In this document: in pieces, positions 36,210 to 50,089 of the stretch | Position numbering within the stretch: position 1 is the stretch's first letter | Layout of the letters: each line of letters opens with the position of its first letter | DNA from: Zea mays | Taxonomy: Eukaryota > Streptophyta > Magnoliopsida > Poales > Poaceae | Direction of reading: 5' to 3' | Assembly (NCBI RefSeq): GCF_902167145.1 | Contig: NW_023367385.1 | Coordinates: 1-64,000, forward strand | Length of the DNA: 64,000 nt | Made by a program: the position numbers and the translations under genes | The notes under the pieces: generated by a model | Databases searched by the model: none | The model's input: only the letters and a program-made list of their open reading frames with translations | Told to the model about the DNA's origin: nothing

Positions 36210-37900
36210 CTAGTCGATGATCAATGGCCACACAACCCCCATTTTTGTCGAAAATAGCCATGAATCACCATTTTCAAAAATACCAAAGGCTAACACGTAC
36301 GGATTTTTAACCAAGAAATGGTCTCCACCAGAAATCCAAGAATGTGATCTATGGCAAGGAAACATATGTGGGGTGAGGTGTACGAGCCTCTGGTCGATGA
36401 TCAATGGCCACACAACCCCCATTTTGCCGAAAATAGCCATGAATGACCATTTTCAATAATACCGAAGGCTAACACGTACGAGTTTTTAACCAAGAAATGG
36501 TCTCCACCAGAAATCCAAGAATGTGATCTATGGCAAGGAAACATATGTGGGGTGAGGTGTATGAGCGTCTGGTCGATGATCAATGGCCACACAACCCCCA
36601 TTTTTGTCGAAAATAGCCATGAACGACCATTTTCAATAATACCGAAGGCTAACACCTACGGATTTTTGACCAAGAAATGGTCTCCACCAGAAATCCAAGA
36701 ATGTGATCTATGGCAAGGAAACATATGTGGGGTGAGGTGTATGAGCCTCTGGTCGACGATCAATGGCCACACAACCCTAATTTTTGTCGAAAATAGCCAT
36801 GAACGACCATTTTCAATGACATTGAAGGCTAACACCTACGGATTTTTGACCAAGAAATGGTCTCCACCATAAATCCAAGAATGTGATCTATGGCAAGGAA
36901 ACATATGTGTAGTGAGGTGTATGAGCCTCTGGTCGATGATCAATGGCCACACAACCCCCATTTTTGTCGAAAATAGCCATGAATGACCATTTACAATAAT
37001 ACCGAAGGCTAACACCTACGGATTTTTGACCAAGAAATGGTCTCCACCAGAAATCCAAGAATATGATCTATGGCAAGGAAACATATGTGGGGTGAGGTGT
37101 ATGAGCCTCTGGTCGACGATCAATGGCCACACAACCCCCATTTTGCCGAAAATAGCCATGAATGACCATTTTCAATAATACCGAAGGCTAACACGTACGA
37201 GTTTTTAACCAAGAAATGGTCTCCACCAGAAATCCAAGAATGTAATCTATGGCAAGGAAACATATGTGGGGTGAGGTTTATGAGCCTCTAGTCGATGATA
37301 AATGGCCACACAAGCTCCATTTTTTATGAAAATAGCCATGAGCGACCTTGAAAATAGCCATGAGCGACCATTTTCAATAATACTAGAGGCTAACACCTAC
37401 GGATTTTAGACCAAGAAATGGTCTCCACCAGAAATCCAAGAATGTGATCTATGGCAAGGAAACATATGTGGGGTGAGGTGTATGAGCGTCTGGTCGATGA
37501 TCAATGGCCACACAACCCCCATTTTTGTCGAAAATAGCCATGAATGACCATTTTCAATAATACCGAAGGCTAACACCTACGGATTTTTGACCAAGAAATG
37601 GTCTCCACCAGAAATCCAAGAATGTGATCTATGGCAAGGAAACATATGTGGGGTGAGGTGTATGAGCCTCTAGTCGATGATCAATGGCCACACAACCCCC
37701 ATTTTTGTCGAAAATAGCCATGAATGATCATTTTCAAAAATACCAAAGGCTAACACGTACGGATTTTTGACCAAGAAATGGTCTCCACCAGAAATCCAAG
37801 AATGTGATCTATGGCAAGGAAACATATGTGGGGTGAGGTGTACGAGCCTCTGGTCGATGATCAATGGCCACACAACCCCCATTTTGCCAAAAATAGCCAT
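36210..37900 (+). repeat. Eight-monomer K180 unit spacing (about 1460 bp)
   Basis: The segment 36210-36440 recurs at 37670-37900, and 41912-42142 recurs at 43372-43602, both 1460 bp apart. This equals seven ordinary monomers plus one long 202-bp monomer. Confidence 0.55.
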
Positions 37901-38594
37901 GAATGACCATTTTCAATAATACCGAAGGCTAACACGTACGAGTTTTTAACCAAGAAATGGTTTCCACCAGAAATCCAAGAATGTAATCTATGGCAAGGAA
38001 ACATATGTGGGGTGAGGTTTATGAGCCTCTAGTCGATGATAAATGGCCACACAACCCCCATTTTTTATGAAAATAGCCATGAGCGACCTTGAAAATAGCC
38101 ATGAGCGACCATTTTCAATAATACTAGAGGCTAACACCTACGGATTTTAGACCAAGAAATGGTCTCCACCAGAAATCCAAGAATGTGATCTATGGCAAGG
38201 AAACATATGTGGGTGAGGTGTATGAGCGTCTGGTCGATGATCAATGGCCACACAACCCCCATTTTTGTCGAAAATAACCATGAACGACCATTTTCAATAA
38301 TACCGAAGGCTAACACCTACGGATTTTTGACCAAGAAATGGTCTCCACCAGAAATCCAAGAATGTGATCTATGGCAAGTAAACATATGTGGGGTGAGGTG
38401 TATGAGCCTCTGGTCGACGATCAATGGCCACACAACCCCCATTTGTTATGAAAATAGCCATGAGCGACCATGAAAATAGCCATGAGCGACCATTTTCAAT
38501 AATACTAGAGGCTAACACCTACGGATTTTAGACCAAGAAATGGTCTCCACCAGAAATCCAAGAATGTGATCTATGGAAAGGAAACATATGTGGG

Positions 38595-40434
38595 GTGAGG
38601 TGTATGAGCGTCTGGTCGATGATCAATGGCCACACAACCCCCATTTTTGTCGAAAATAGCAATGAACGACCATTTTCAATAATACCGAAGGCTAACACCT
38701 ATGGATTTTTGACCAAGAAATGGTCTCCACCAGAAATCCAAGAATGTGATCTATGGCAAGGAAACATATGTGGGGTGAGGTGTATAAGCCTCTGGTCGAT
38801 GATCAATGGCCACACAACCCCCATTTTTGTCGAAAATAGCCATGAACGACCATTTTCAATAATATCGAAGGCTAACACCTACGGATTTTTGACCAAGAAA
38901 TGGTCTCCACCAGAAATCCAAGAATGTGATCTACGACAAGGAAACATATGTGGGGTGAGGTGTATGAGCCTCTGGTCGACGATCAATGGCCACACAACCC
39001 CCATTTTGCCGAAAATAGCCATGAATGACCATTTTCAATAATATCGAAGGCTAACACCTACGGATTTTTGACCAAGAAATGGTCTCCACCAGAAATCCAA
39101 GAATGTGATCTACGACAAGGAAACATATGTGGGGTGAGGTGTATGAGCCTCTGGTCGACGATCAATGGCCACACAACCCCCATTTTGCCGAAAATAGCCA
39201 TGAATGACCATTTTCAATAATACCGAAGGCTAACACGTACGAGTTTTTAACCAAGAAATGGTTTCCACCAGAAATCCAAGAATGTAATCTATGGCAAGGA
39301 AACATATGTGGGGTGAGGTTTATGAGCCTCTAGTCGATGATAAATGGCCACACAACCCCCATTTTTTATGAAAATAGCCATGAGTGACCTTGAAAATAGC
39401 CATGAGCGACCATTTTCAATAATACTAGAGGCTAACACCTACGGATTTTAGACCAAGAAATGGTCTCCACCAAAAATCCAAGAATGTGATCTATGGCAAG
39501 GAAACATATGTGGGGTGAGGTGTATGAGCGTCTGGTCGATGATCAATGGCCACACAACCCCCATTTTTGTCGAAAATAGCCATGAACGACCATTTTCAAT
39601 AATACCGAAGGCTAACACCTACGGATTTTTGACCAAGAAACGGTCTCCACCAGAAATCCAAGAATGTGATCTATGGCAAGGAAACATATGTGGGGTGAGG
39701 TGTATGAGCCTCTGGTCGATGATCAATGGCCACACAACCTCCATTTTTGTCGAAAATAGCCATGAACGACCATTTTCAATAATATCGAAGGCTAACACCT
39801 ACGGATTTTTGACCAAGAAATGGTCTCCACCAGAAATCCAAGAATGTGATCTACGACAAGGAAACATATGTGGGGTGAGGTGTATGAGCCTCTGGTCGAC
39901 GATCAATGGCCACACAACCCCCATTTTGCCGAAAATAGCCATGAATGACCATTTTCAATAATATCGAAGGCTTACACCTACGGATTTTTGACCAAGAAAT
40001 GGTCTCCACCAGAAATCCAAGAATGTGATCTACGACAAGGAAACATATGTGGGGTGAGGTGTATGAGCCTCTGGTCGACGATCAATGGCCACACAACCCC
40101 CATTTTGCCGAAAATAGCCATGAATGACCATTTTCAATAATACTGAAGGCTAACACGTACGAGTTTTTAACCAAGAAATGGTTTCCACTAGAAATCCAAG
40201 AATGTAATCTATGGCAATGAAACATATGTGGGGTGAGGTTTATGAGCCTCTAGTCGATGATAAATGGCCACACAACCCCCATTTTTTATGAAAATAGCCA
40301 TGAGCGACCTTGAAAATAGCCATGAGCGACCATTTTCAATAATACTAGAGGCTAACACCTACGGATTTTAGACCAAGAAATGGTCTCCACCAGAAATCCA
40401 AGAATGTGATCTATGGCAAGGAAACATATGTGGG
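38595..40434 (+). repeat. Two tandem five-monomer K180 units (920 bp each)
   Basis: Unit starts at 38595, 39515 and 40435. Monomer lengths in the first are about 180, 180, 179, 179 and 202 bp. Inverted partners are at about 53985 and 53065, offset by the same 920 bp, so the units were amplified before the inverted duplication formed. Confidence 0.8.
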
Positions 40435-40631
40435 GTGAGGTGTATGAGCGTCTGGTCGATGATCAATGGCCACACAACCCCCATTTTTGTCGAAAATAGC
40501 CATGAACGACCATTTTCAATAATACCGAAGGCTAACACCTACGGATTTTTTACCAAGAATTGGTCTCCACCAGAAATCCAAGAATGTGATCTATGGCAAG
40601 CAAACATATGTGGGGTGAGGTGTATGAGCCT

Positions 40632-42250
40632 CTAGTCGATGATGAATGGCCACTCAACCCCCATTTTTGTCGAAAATAGCCATGAATGACCATTTTCAAA
40701 AATACCAAAGGCTAACACGTACGGATTTTTAACCAAGAAATGGTCTCCACCAGAAATCCAAGAATGTGATCTATGGCAAGGAAACATATGTGGGGTGAGG
40801 TGTACGATCCTCTGGTTGATGATCAATGGCCACACAACCCCCATTTTGCCGAAAATAGCCATGAATGACCATTTTCAATAATACCGAAGGCTAACACGTA
40901 CGAGTTTTTAACCAAGAAATGGTCTCCACTAGAAATCCAAGAATGTGATCTATGGCAAGGAAACATATGTGGGGTGAGGTGTATGAGCGTCTGGTCGATG
41001 ATCAATGGGCACACAACCCCCATTTTTGTCGAAAATAGCCATGAACGACCATTTTCAATAATACCGAAGGCTAACACCTACGGATTTTTGACCAAGAAAT
41101 GGTCTCCACCAGAAATCCAAGAATGTGATCTATGGCAAGGAAACATATGTGTAGTGAGGTGTATGAGCCTCTGGTCGATGATCAATGGCCACACAACCCC
41201 CATTTTTGTCGAAAATAGCCATGAATGACCATTTACAATAATACCGAAGGCTAACACCTACGGATTTTTGGCCAAGAAATGGTCTCCACCATAAATCCAA
41301 GAATGTGATCTATGGCAAGGAAACATATGTGGGGTGAGGTGTATGAGCCTCTGGTCGACGATCAATGGCCACACAACCCCCATTTTGCCGAAAATAGCCA
41401 TGAATGACCATTTTCAATAATACCGAAGGCTAACACGTACGAGTTTTTAACCAAGAAATGGTCTCCACCAGAAATCCAAGAATGTAATCTATGGCAAGGA
41501 AACATATGTGGGGTGAGGTTTATGAGCCTCTAGTCGATGATAAATGGCCACACAACCCCCATTTTTTATGAAAATAGCCATGAGCGACCTTGAGAATAGC
41601 CATGAGCGACCATTTTCAATAATACTAGAGGCTAACACCTACGGATTTTAGACCAAGAAATGGTCTCCACCAGAAATCCAAGAATGTGATCTATGGCAAG
41701 GAAACATATGTGGGGTGAGGTGTATGAGCATCTGGTCGATGATCAATGGCCACACAACCCCCATTTTTGTCGAAAATAGCCATGAATGACCATTTACAAT
41801 AATACCGAAGGCTAACACCTATGGATTTTTGACCAAGAAATGGTCTCCACCAGAAATCCAAGAATGTGATCTATGGCAAGGAAACATATGTGGGGTGAGG
41901 TGTATGAGCCTCTAGTCGATGATGAATGGCCACACAACCCCCATTTTTGTCGAAAATAGCCATGAATGACCATTTTCAAAAATACCAAAGGCTAACACGT
42001 ACGGATTTTTAACCAAGAAATGGTCTCCACCAGAAATCCAAGAATGTGATCTATGGCAAGGAAACATATGTGGGGTGAGGTGTACGAGCCTCTGGTCGAT
42101 GATCAATGGCCACACAACCCCCATTTTGCCGAAAATAGCCATGAATGACCATTTTCAATAATACCGAAGGCTAACACGTACGAGTTTTTAACCAAGAAAT
42201 GGTCTCCACTAGAAATCCAAGAATGTGATCTATGGCAAGGAAACATATGT
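40632..42250 (+). repeat. Seven-monomer tandem duplication (1280 bp) in arm 2-left
   Basis: 40632-40862 and 41912-42142 are copies 1280 bp apart. Both correspond to the single segment 51718-51948 in the opposite arm. The extra copy arose after the inverted duplication or was lost from the other arm. Confidence 0.65.
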
Positions 42251-45200
42251 GGGGTGAGGTGTATGAGCGTCTGGTCGATGATCAATGGCCACACAACCCC
42301 CATTTTTGTCGAAAATAGCCATGAACGACCATTTTCAATAATACCGAAGGCTAACACCTACGGATTTTTGACCAAGAAATGGTCTCCACCAGAAATCCAA
42401 GAATTTGATCTATGGCAAGGAAACATATGTGGGGTGAGGTGTATGAGCCTCTGGTCGACGATCAATGGCCACACAACCCTAATTTTTGTCGAAAATAGCC
42501 ATGAACGACCATTTTCAATGACACTGAAGGCTAACACCTACGGATCTTTGACCAAGAAATGGTCTCCACCATAAATCCAAGAATGTGATCTATGGCAAGG
42601 AAACATATGTGTAGTGAGGTGTATGAGCCTCTGGTCGATGATCAATGGCCACACAACCCCCATTTTTGTCGAAAATAGCCATGAATGACCATTTACAATA
42701 ATACCGAAGGCTAACACCTACGGATTTTTGACCAAGAAATGGTCTCCACCAGAAATCCAAGAATGTGATCTATGACAAGGAAACATATGTGGGGTGAGGT
42801 GTATGAGCCTCTGGTCGACGATCAATGGCCACACAACCCCCATTTTGCCAAAAATAGCCATGAATGACCATTTTCAATAATACCGAAGGCTAACACGTAC
42901 GAGTTTTTAACCAAGAAATGGTCTCCACCAGAAATCCAAGAATGTAATCTATGGCAAGGAAACATATGTGGGGTGAGGTTTATGAGCCTCTAGTCGATGA
43001 TAAATGGCCACACAACCCCCATTTTTTATGAAAATAGCCATGAGCGACCTTGAGAATAGCCATGAGCGACCATTTTCAATAATACTAGAGGCTAACACCT
43101 ACGGATTTTAGACCAAGAAATGGTCTCCACCAGAAATCCAAGAATGTGATCTATGGCAAGGAAACATATGTGGGGTGAGGTGTATGAGCATCTGGTCGAT
43201 GATCAATGGCCACACAACCCCCATTTTTGTCGAAAATAGCCATGAATGACCATTTTCAATAATACCGAAGGCTAACACCTACGGATTTTTGACCAAGAAA
43301 TGGTCTCCACCAGAAATCCAAGAATGTGATCTATGGCAAGGAAACATATGTGGGGTGAGGTGTATGAGCCTCTAGTCGATGATAAATGGCCACACAACCC
43401 CCATTTTTGTCAAAAATAGCCATGAATGACCATTTTCAAAAATACCAAAGGCTAACACGTACGGATTTTTGACCAAGAAATGGTCTCCACCAGAAATCCA
43501 AGAATGTGATCTATGGCAAGGAAACATATGTGGGGTGAGGTGTACGAGCCTCTGGTCGATGATCAATGGCCACACAACCCCCATTTTGCCGAAAATAGCC
43601 ATGAATGACCATTTTCAATAATACCGAAGGCTAACACGTACGAGTTTTTAACCAAGAAATGGTTTCCACCAGAAATCCAAGAATGTAATCTATGGCAAGG
43701 AAACATATGTGGGGTGAGGTTTATGAGCCTCTGGTCGATGATGAATGGCCACACAACCCCCATTTTTGTCGAAAATAGCCATGAACGACCATTTTCAATA
43801 ATACCAAAGGCTAACACCTACGGATTTTTGACCAAGAAATGGTCTCCACCAGAAATCCAAGAATGTGATCTATGGCAAGGAAACATATGTGGGGTGAGGT
43901 GTATGAGCCTCTGGTCGATGATCAATGGCCACACAACCCCCATTTTTGTCGAAAATAGCCATGAACGACCATTTTCAATAATATCGAAGGCTAACACCTA
44001 CGGATTTTTGACCAAGAAATGGTCTCCACCAGAAATCCAAGAATGTGATCTATGGCAAGGAAATATATGTGGGGTGAGGTGTATGAGCCTCTGGTCGACG
44101 ATCAATGGCCACACAACCCTAATTTTTGTCGAAAATAGACATGAACGACCATTTTCAATAATACCGAAGGCTAACACGTACGAGTTTTTAACCAAGAAAT
44201 GGTTTCCACCAGAAATCCAAGAATGTAATCTATGGCAAGGAAACATATGTGGGGTGAGGTGTATGAGCCTCTGGTCGACGATCAATGGCCACACAACCCT
44301 AATTTTTGTCGAAAATAGCCATGAACGACCATTTTCAATGACACTGAAGGCTAACACCTACGGATTTTTGACCAAGAAATGGTCTCCACCATTAATCCAA
44401 GAATGTAATCTATGGCAAGGAAACATATGTGGGGTGAGGTTTATGAGCCTCTGGTCGAAGATCTATGGCCACACAACCCCCATTTTTGTCGAAAATAGCC
44501 ATGAATGACCATTTTCAATAATACCAAAGTCTAACACCTACGGATTTTTGCCCAAGAAATGGTCTCCACCAGAAATCCAAGAATGTGATCTATGGCAAGG
44601 AAACATATGTGGGGTGAGGTGTATGAGCCTCTGGTCGACGATCAATGGCCACACAACCCTAATTTTTGTCGAAAATAGCCATGAACGACCATTTTCAATG
44701 ACACTGAAGGCTAACACCTACGGATTTTTGACCAAGAAATGGTCTCCACCATAAATCCAAGAATGTGATCTATGGCAAGGAAACATATGTGTAGTGAGGT
44801 GTATGAGCCTCTGGTCGAAGATCAATGGCCACACAACCCCCATTTTTGTCGAAAATAGCCATGAATGACCATTTACAATAATACCGAAGGCTAACACCTA
44901 CGGATTTTTGACCAAGAAATGGTCTCCACCAGAAATCCAAGAATGTGATCTATGGCAAGGAAACATATGTGGGGTGAGGTGTACGAGCCTCTGGTCGATC
45001 ATCAATGGCCACACAACCCCCATTTTTGTCGAAAATAGCCATGAACGACCATTTTCAATGACACTGAAGGCTAACACCTACGGATTTTTAACCAAGAAAT
45101 GGTCTCCACCAGAAATCCAAGAATGTGATCTATGGCAAGGAAACATATGTGGGGTGAGGTGTACGAGCCTCTGGTCGATGATCAATGGCCACACAACCCC

Positions 45201-48200
45201 CATTTTGCCGAAAATAGCCATGAACGACCATTTTCAATAATACCGAAGGCTAACACGTACGAGTATTTAACCAAGAAATGGTCTCCACCAGAAATCCAAG
45301 AATGTGATCTATGGCAAGGAAACATATGTGGGGTGAGGTTTATGAGCCTCTAGTCGATGATAAATGGCCACACAACCCCCATTTTTTATGAAAATAGCCA
45401 TGAGCGACCTTGAAAATAGCCATGAGCGACCATTTTCAATAATACTAGAGGCTAACACCTACGGATTTTAGGCCAAGAAATGGTCTCCACCAGAAATCCA
45501 AGAATGTGATCTACGACAAGGAAACATATGTGGGGTGAGGTGTATGAGCCTCTGGTCGACGATCAATGGCCACACAACCCCCATTTTGCCGAAAATAGCC
45601 ATGAACGACCATTTTCAATAATACCGAAGGCTAACACGTACGAGTTTTTGACCAAGAAATGGTCTCCACCAAAAATCCAAGAATGTGATCTATGGCAAGG
45701 AAACATATGTGGGGTGAGATTTATGAGCCTCTAGTCGATGATAAATGGCCACACAACCCCCATTTTGCCGAAAATAGCCATGAATGACCATTTTCAATAA
45801 TACCGAAGGCTAACACCTACGGATTTTTGACCAAGAAATGGTCTCCACCAGAAATCCAAGAATGTGATCTATGGCAAGGAAACATATGTGGGGTGAGGTG
45901 TATGAGCCTCTGGTCGACGATCAATGGCCACACAACCCTAATTTTTGTCGAAAATAGCCATGAATGAACATTTTCAATGACACTGAAGGCTAACACCTAC
46001 GAATTTTTGACCAAGAAATGGTCTCCACCATAAATCCAAGAATGTGATCTATGGCAAGGAAACATAGGTGGGGTGAGGTGTATGAGCGTCTGGTCGATGA
46101 TCAATGGCCACACAACCCCCATTTTTGTCGAAAATAGCCATGAACGACCATTTTCAATAATATCGAAGGCTAACACCTACGGATTTTTGACCAAGAAATG
46201 GTCTCCACCAGAAATCCAAGAATGTGATCTACGACAAGGAAACATATGTGGGGTGAGGTGTATGAGCCTCTGGTCGACGATCAATGGCCACACAACCCCC
46301 ATTTTTGTCGAAAATAGCCATGAATGAACATTTTCAAAAATACCAAAGGCTAACACGTACGGATTTTTGACCAAGAAATGGTCTCCACCAGAAATCCAAG
46401 AATGTGATCTATGGCAAGGAAACATATGTGGGGTGAGGTGTATGAGCCTCTGGTCGATGATCAATGGCCACACAACCCCCATTTTTGTCGAAAATAGCCA
46501 TGAATAACCATTTTCAATAATACCGAAGGCTAACACCTACGGATTTTTGACCAAGAAATGGTCTCCACCAGAAATCCAAGAATGTGATCTATGGCAAGGA
46601 AACATATGTGGGGTGAGGTGTATGAGCCTCTAGTCGATGATCAATGGCCACACAACCCCCATTTTTGTCGAAAATTGCCATGAACGACCATTTTCAATAA
46701 TACCGAAGGCTAACACGTACGAGTTTTTGACCAAGAAATGGTCTCCACCAAAAATCCAAGAATGTGATCTATGGCAAGGAAACATATGTGTAGTGAGGTG
46801 TACGAGCCTCTGGTCGATGATCAATGGCCACACAACCCCCATTTTTGTCGAAAATAGCCATGAATGACCATTTTCAATAATACCGAAGGCTAACACCTAC
46901 GGATTTTTGACCAAGAAATGGTCTCCACCAGAAATCCAAGAATGTGATCTATGGCAAGGAAACATATGTGGGGTGAGGTGTACGAGCCTCTGGTCGATGA
47001 TCAATGGCCACACAACCCCCATTTTGCCGAAAATAGCCATGAACGACCATTTTCAATAATACCGAAGGCTAACACGTACGATTTTTTGACCCAGAAATGG
47101 TCTCCACCAGAAATCCAAGAATGTGATCTATGGCAAGGAAACATATGTGGGGTGAGGTGTACGAGCCTCTGGTCGATGATCAATGGCCACACAACCCCCA
47201 TTTTGCCGAAAATAGACATGAACGACCATTTTCAATAATACCGAAGGCTAACACGTACCAGTTTTTAACCAAGAAATGGTCTCCACCAGAAATCCAAGAA
47301 TGTGATCTATGGCAAGGAAACATATGTGGGGTGAGGTTTATGAGCCTCTAGTCGATGATAAATGGCCACACAACCCCCATTGTTTATGAAAATAGCCATG
47401 AGCGACCTTGAAAATAGCCATGAGCGACCATTTTCAATAATACAAGAGGCTAACACCTACGGATTTTAGACCAAGAAATGGTCTCCACCAGAAATCCAAG
47501 AATGTGATCTATGGCAAGGAAACATATGTGGGGTGAGGTGTATGAGCGTCTGGTCGATGATCAATGGCCACACAACCCCCATTTTTGTCGAAAATAGCCA
47601 TGAACGACCATTTTCAATAATACCGAAGGCTAACACCTACGGATTTTTGACCAAGAAATGGTCTCCACCAGAAATCCAAGAATGTGATCTATGGCAAGGA
47701 AACATATGTGGGGTGAGGTGTATGAGCCTCTGGTCGACGATCAATGGCCACACAACCCTAATTTTTGTCGAAAATAGCCATGAACGACCATTTTCAATGA
47801 CACTGAAGGCTAACACCTACAGATTTTTGACCAAGAAATGGTCTCCACCAGAAATCCAAGAATGTGATCTACGACAAGGAAACATATGTGGGGTGAGGTG
47901 TATGAGCCTCTGGTCGACGATCAATGGCCACACAACCCCCATTTTGCCGAAAATAGCCATGAATGACCATTTTCAATAATATCGAAGGCTAACACCTACG
48001 GATTTTTGACCAAGAAATGGTCTCCACCAGAAATCCAAGAATGTGATCTACGACAAGGAAACATATGTGGGGTGAGGTGTATGAGCCTCTGGTCGACGAT
48101 CAATGGCCACACAACCCCCATTTTGCCGAAAATAGCCATGAATGACCATTTTCAATAATACCGAAGGCTAACACGTACGAGTTTTTAACCAAGAAATGGT

Positions 48201-49550
48201 TTCCACCAGAAATCCAAGAATGTAATCTATGGCAAGGAAACATATGTGGGGTGAGGTTTATGAGCCTCTAGTCGATGATAAATGGCCACACAACCCCCAT
48301 TTTTTTATGAAAATAGCCATGAGCGACCTTGAAAATAGCCATGAGCGACCATTTTCAATAATACTAGAGGCTAACACCTACGGATTTTAGATCAAGAAAT
48401 GGTCTCCACCAGAAATCCAAGAATGTGATCTATGGCAAGGAAACATATGTGGGGTGAGGTGTATGAGCGTCTGGTCGATGATCAATGGCCACACAACCCC
48501 CATTTTTGTCGAAAATAGCCATGAACGACCATTTTCAATAATACCGAAGGCTAACACGTACGAGGTTTTAACCAAGAAATGGTTTCCACCAGAAATCCAA
48601 GAATGTAATCTATGGCAAGGAAACATATGTGGGGTGAGGTGTATGAGCCTCTGGTCGATGATCAATGGCCACACAACCCCCATTTTTGTCGAAAATAGCC
48701 ATGAGCGACCATTTTCAATAATACCGAAGGCTAACACCTACGGATTTTAGGCCAAGAAATGGTCTCCACCAGAAATCCAAGAATGTGATCTATGGCAAGG
48801 AAACATATGTGGGGTGAGGTGTATGAGCCTCTGGTCGATGATCAATGGCCACACAACCCCCATTTTTGTCGAAAATAGCCATGAACGACCATTTTCAATA
48901 ATACCGAAGGCTAACACGTACGAGTTTTTGACCAAGAAATGGTCTCCACCAAAAAACCAAGAATGTGATCTATGGCAAGGAAACATATGTGGGGTGAGAT
49001 TTATGAGCCTCTAGTCGATGATAAATGGCCACACAACCCCCATTTTTTTATGAAAATAGCCATGAGCGACCATTTTCAATAATACTAGAGGCTAAGACCT
49101 ACTGATTTTTGACCAAGAAATGGTCTCCACCAGAAATCCAAGAATGTGATCTATGGCAAGGAAACATATGTGGGGTGAGGTGTATGAGCCTCTGATCGAT
49201 GATCAATGGCCACACAACCCCCATTTTGCCGAAAATAGCCATGAATGACCATTTTCAATAATACCGAAGGCTAACACATACGAGTTTTTAACCAAGAAAT
49301 GGTTTCCACCAGAAATCCAAGAATGTGATCTATGGCAAGGAAACATATGTGGGGTGAGGTGTACGAGCCTCTGGTCGATGATCAATGGCCACACAACCCC
49401 CATTTTTTATGAAAATAGCCATGAGCGACCATTTTCAATAATACTAGAGGCTAAGACCTACGGATTTTAGACCAAGAAATGGTCTCCACCAGAAATCCAA
49501 GAATCTGATCTATGGCAAGGAAACATATGTGGGGTGAGGTGTATGACCGT

Positions 49551-49591
49551 CTGGTCGATGATCAATGGTGTGGCCATTGATCATCGACCAG
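49551..49591. other. Orientation switch 3: short-spacer palindrome
   Basis: CTGGTCGATGATCAATGG (49551-49568) is followed after TGTGG by its exact reverse complement (49574-49591). Homology continues outward with few mismatches because the same phase of the monomer faces itself. This is a large near-perfect palindrome with a 5-bp loop, unlike switches 1 and 2. Confidence 0.9.
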
Positions 49592-50089
49592 AGGCTCATA
49601 CACCTCACCCCACATATGTTTCCTTGCCATAGATCACATTCTTGGATTTCTGGTGGAGACCATTTCTTGGTCAAAAATCCATAGGTGTTAGCCCTCGGTA
49701 TTATTGTAAATGGTCATTCATGGCTATTTTCGACAAAAATGGGGGTTGTGTGGCCATTGATCATCGACCAGATGCTCATACACCTCACCCCACATATGTT
49801 TCCTTGCCATAGATCACATTCTTGGATTTCTGGTGGAGACCATTTCTTGGTTAAAAACTCGTACGTGTTAGCCTTCTGTATTATTGAAAATGGTCGTTCA
49901 TGGCTATTTTCGGCAAAATGGTGGTTGTGTGGCCATTGATCATCGACTAGAGGCTCGTACACCTCACCCCACATATGTTTCCTTGCCATAGATCACATTC
50001 TTGGATTTCTGGTGGAGACCATTTCTTGGTTAAAAACTCGTACGTGTTAGCCTTCGGTATTATTGAAAATGGTCGTTCATGGCTATTTT

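Larger units (their letters stand above)
35870..43770 (+). repeat. Inverted segmental duplication 2, left arm
   Basis: Position x pairs with 93860-x for about 41900-43770 and with 92580-x (92582-x farther out) for about 35870-41080. The change of 1280 bp is a seven-monomer tandem duplication present only in this arm. Shared private variants include AAGAATTTGATC near 42403 and its complement near 51453, GATGATGAATGGCC near 43738 and its complement near 50112, and CAAGCTCCATTTT near 37312 and its complement near 55264. Confidence 0.75.
32887..49568 (+). repeat. K180 knob satellite block 4 (forward)
   Basis: About 92 forward monomers resuming directly after element 1. The first bases complete the monomer interrupted at 25534 once one copy of the CAACC duplication is removed. 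The block is rich in the 920-bp five-monomer unit (34172-36012, 38595-40434) and in 1460- and 1280-bp units. The region from about 35870 to 43770 has an inverted partner in block 5. The block ends at a short-spacer palindrome at 49551-49591. Confidence 0.93.

Noticed and set aside
43714..44508. 264-codon open frame as a repetitive surface or structural protein
   Set aside because: Pure K180 with no promoter, no unique sequence and overlapping frames on the other strand. Recorded only as a consequence of period length.
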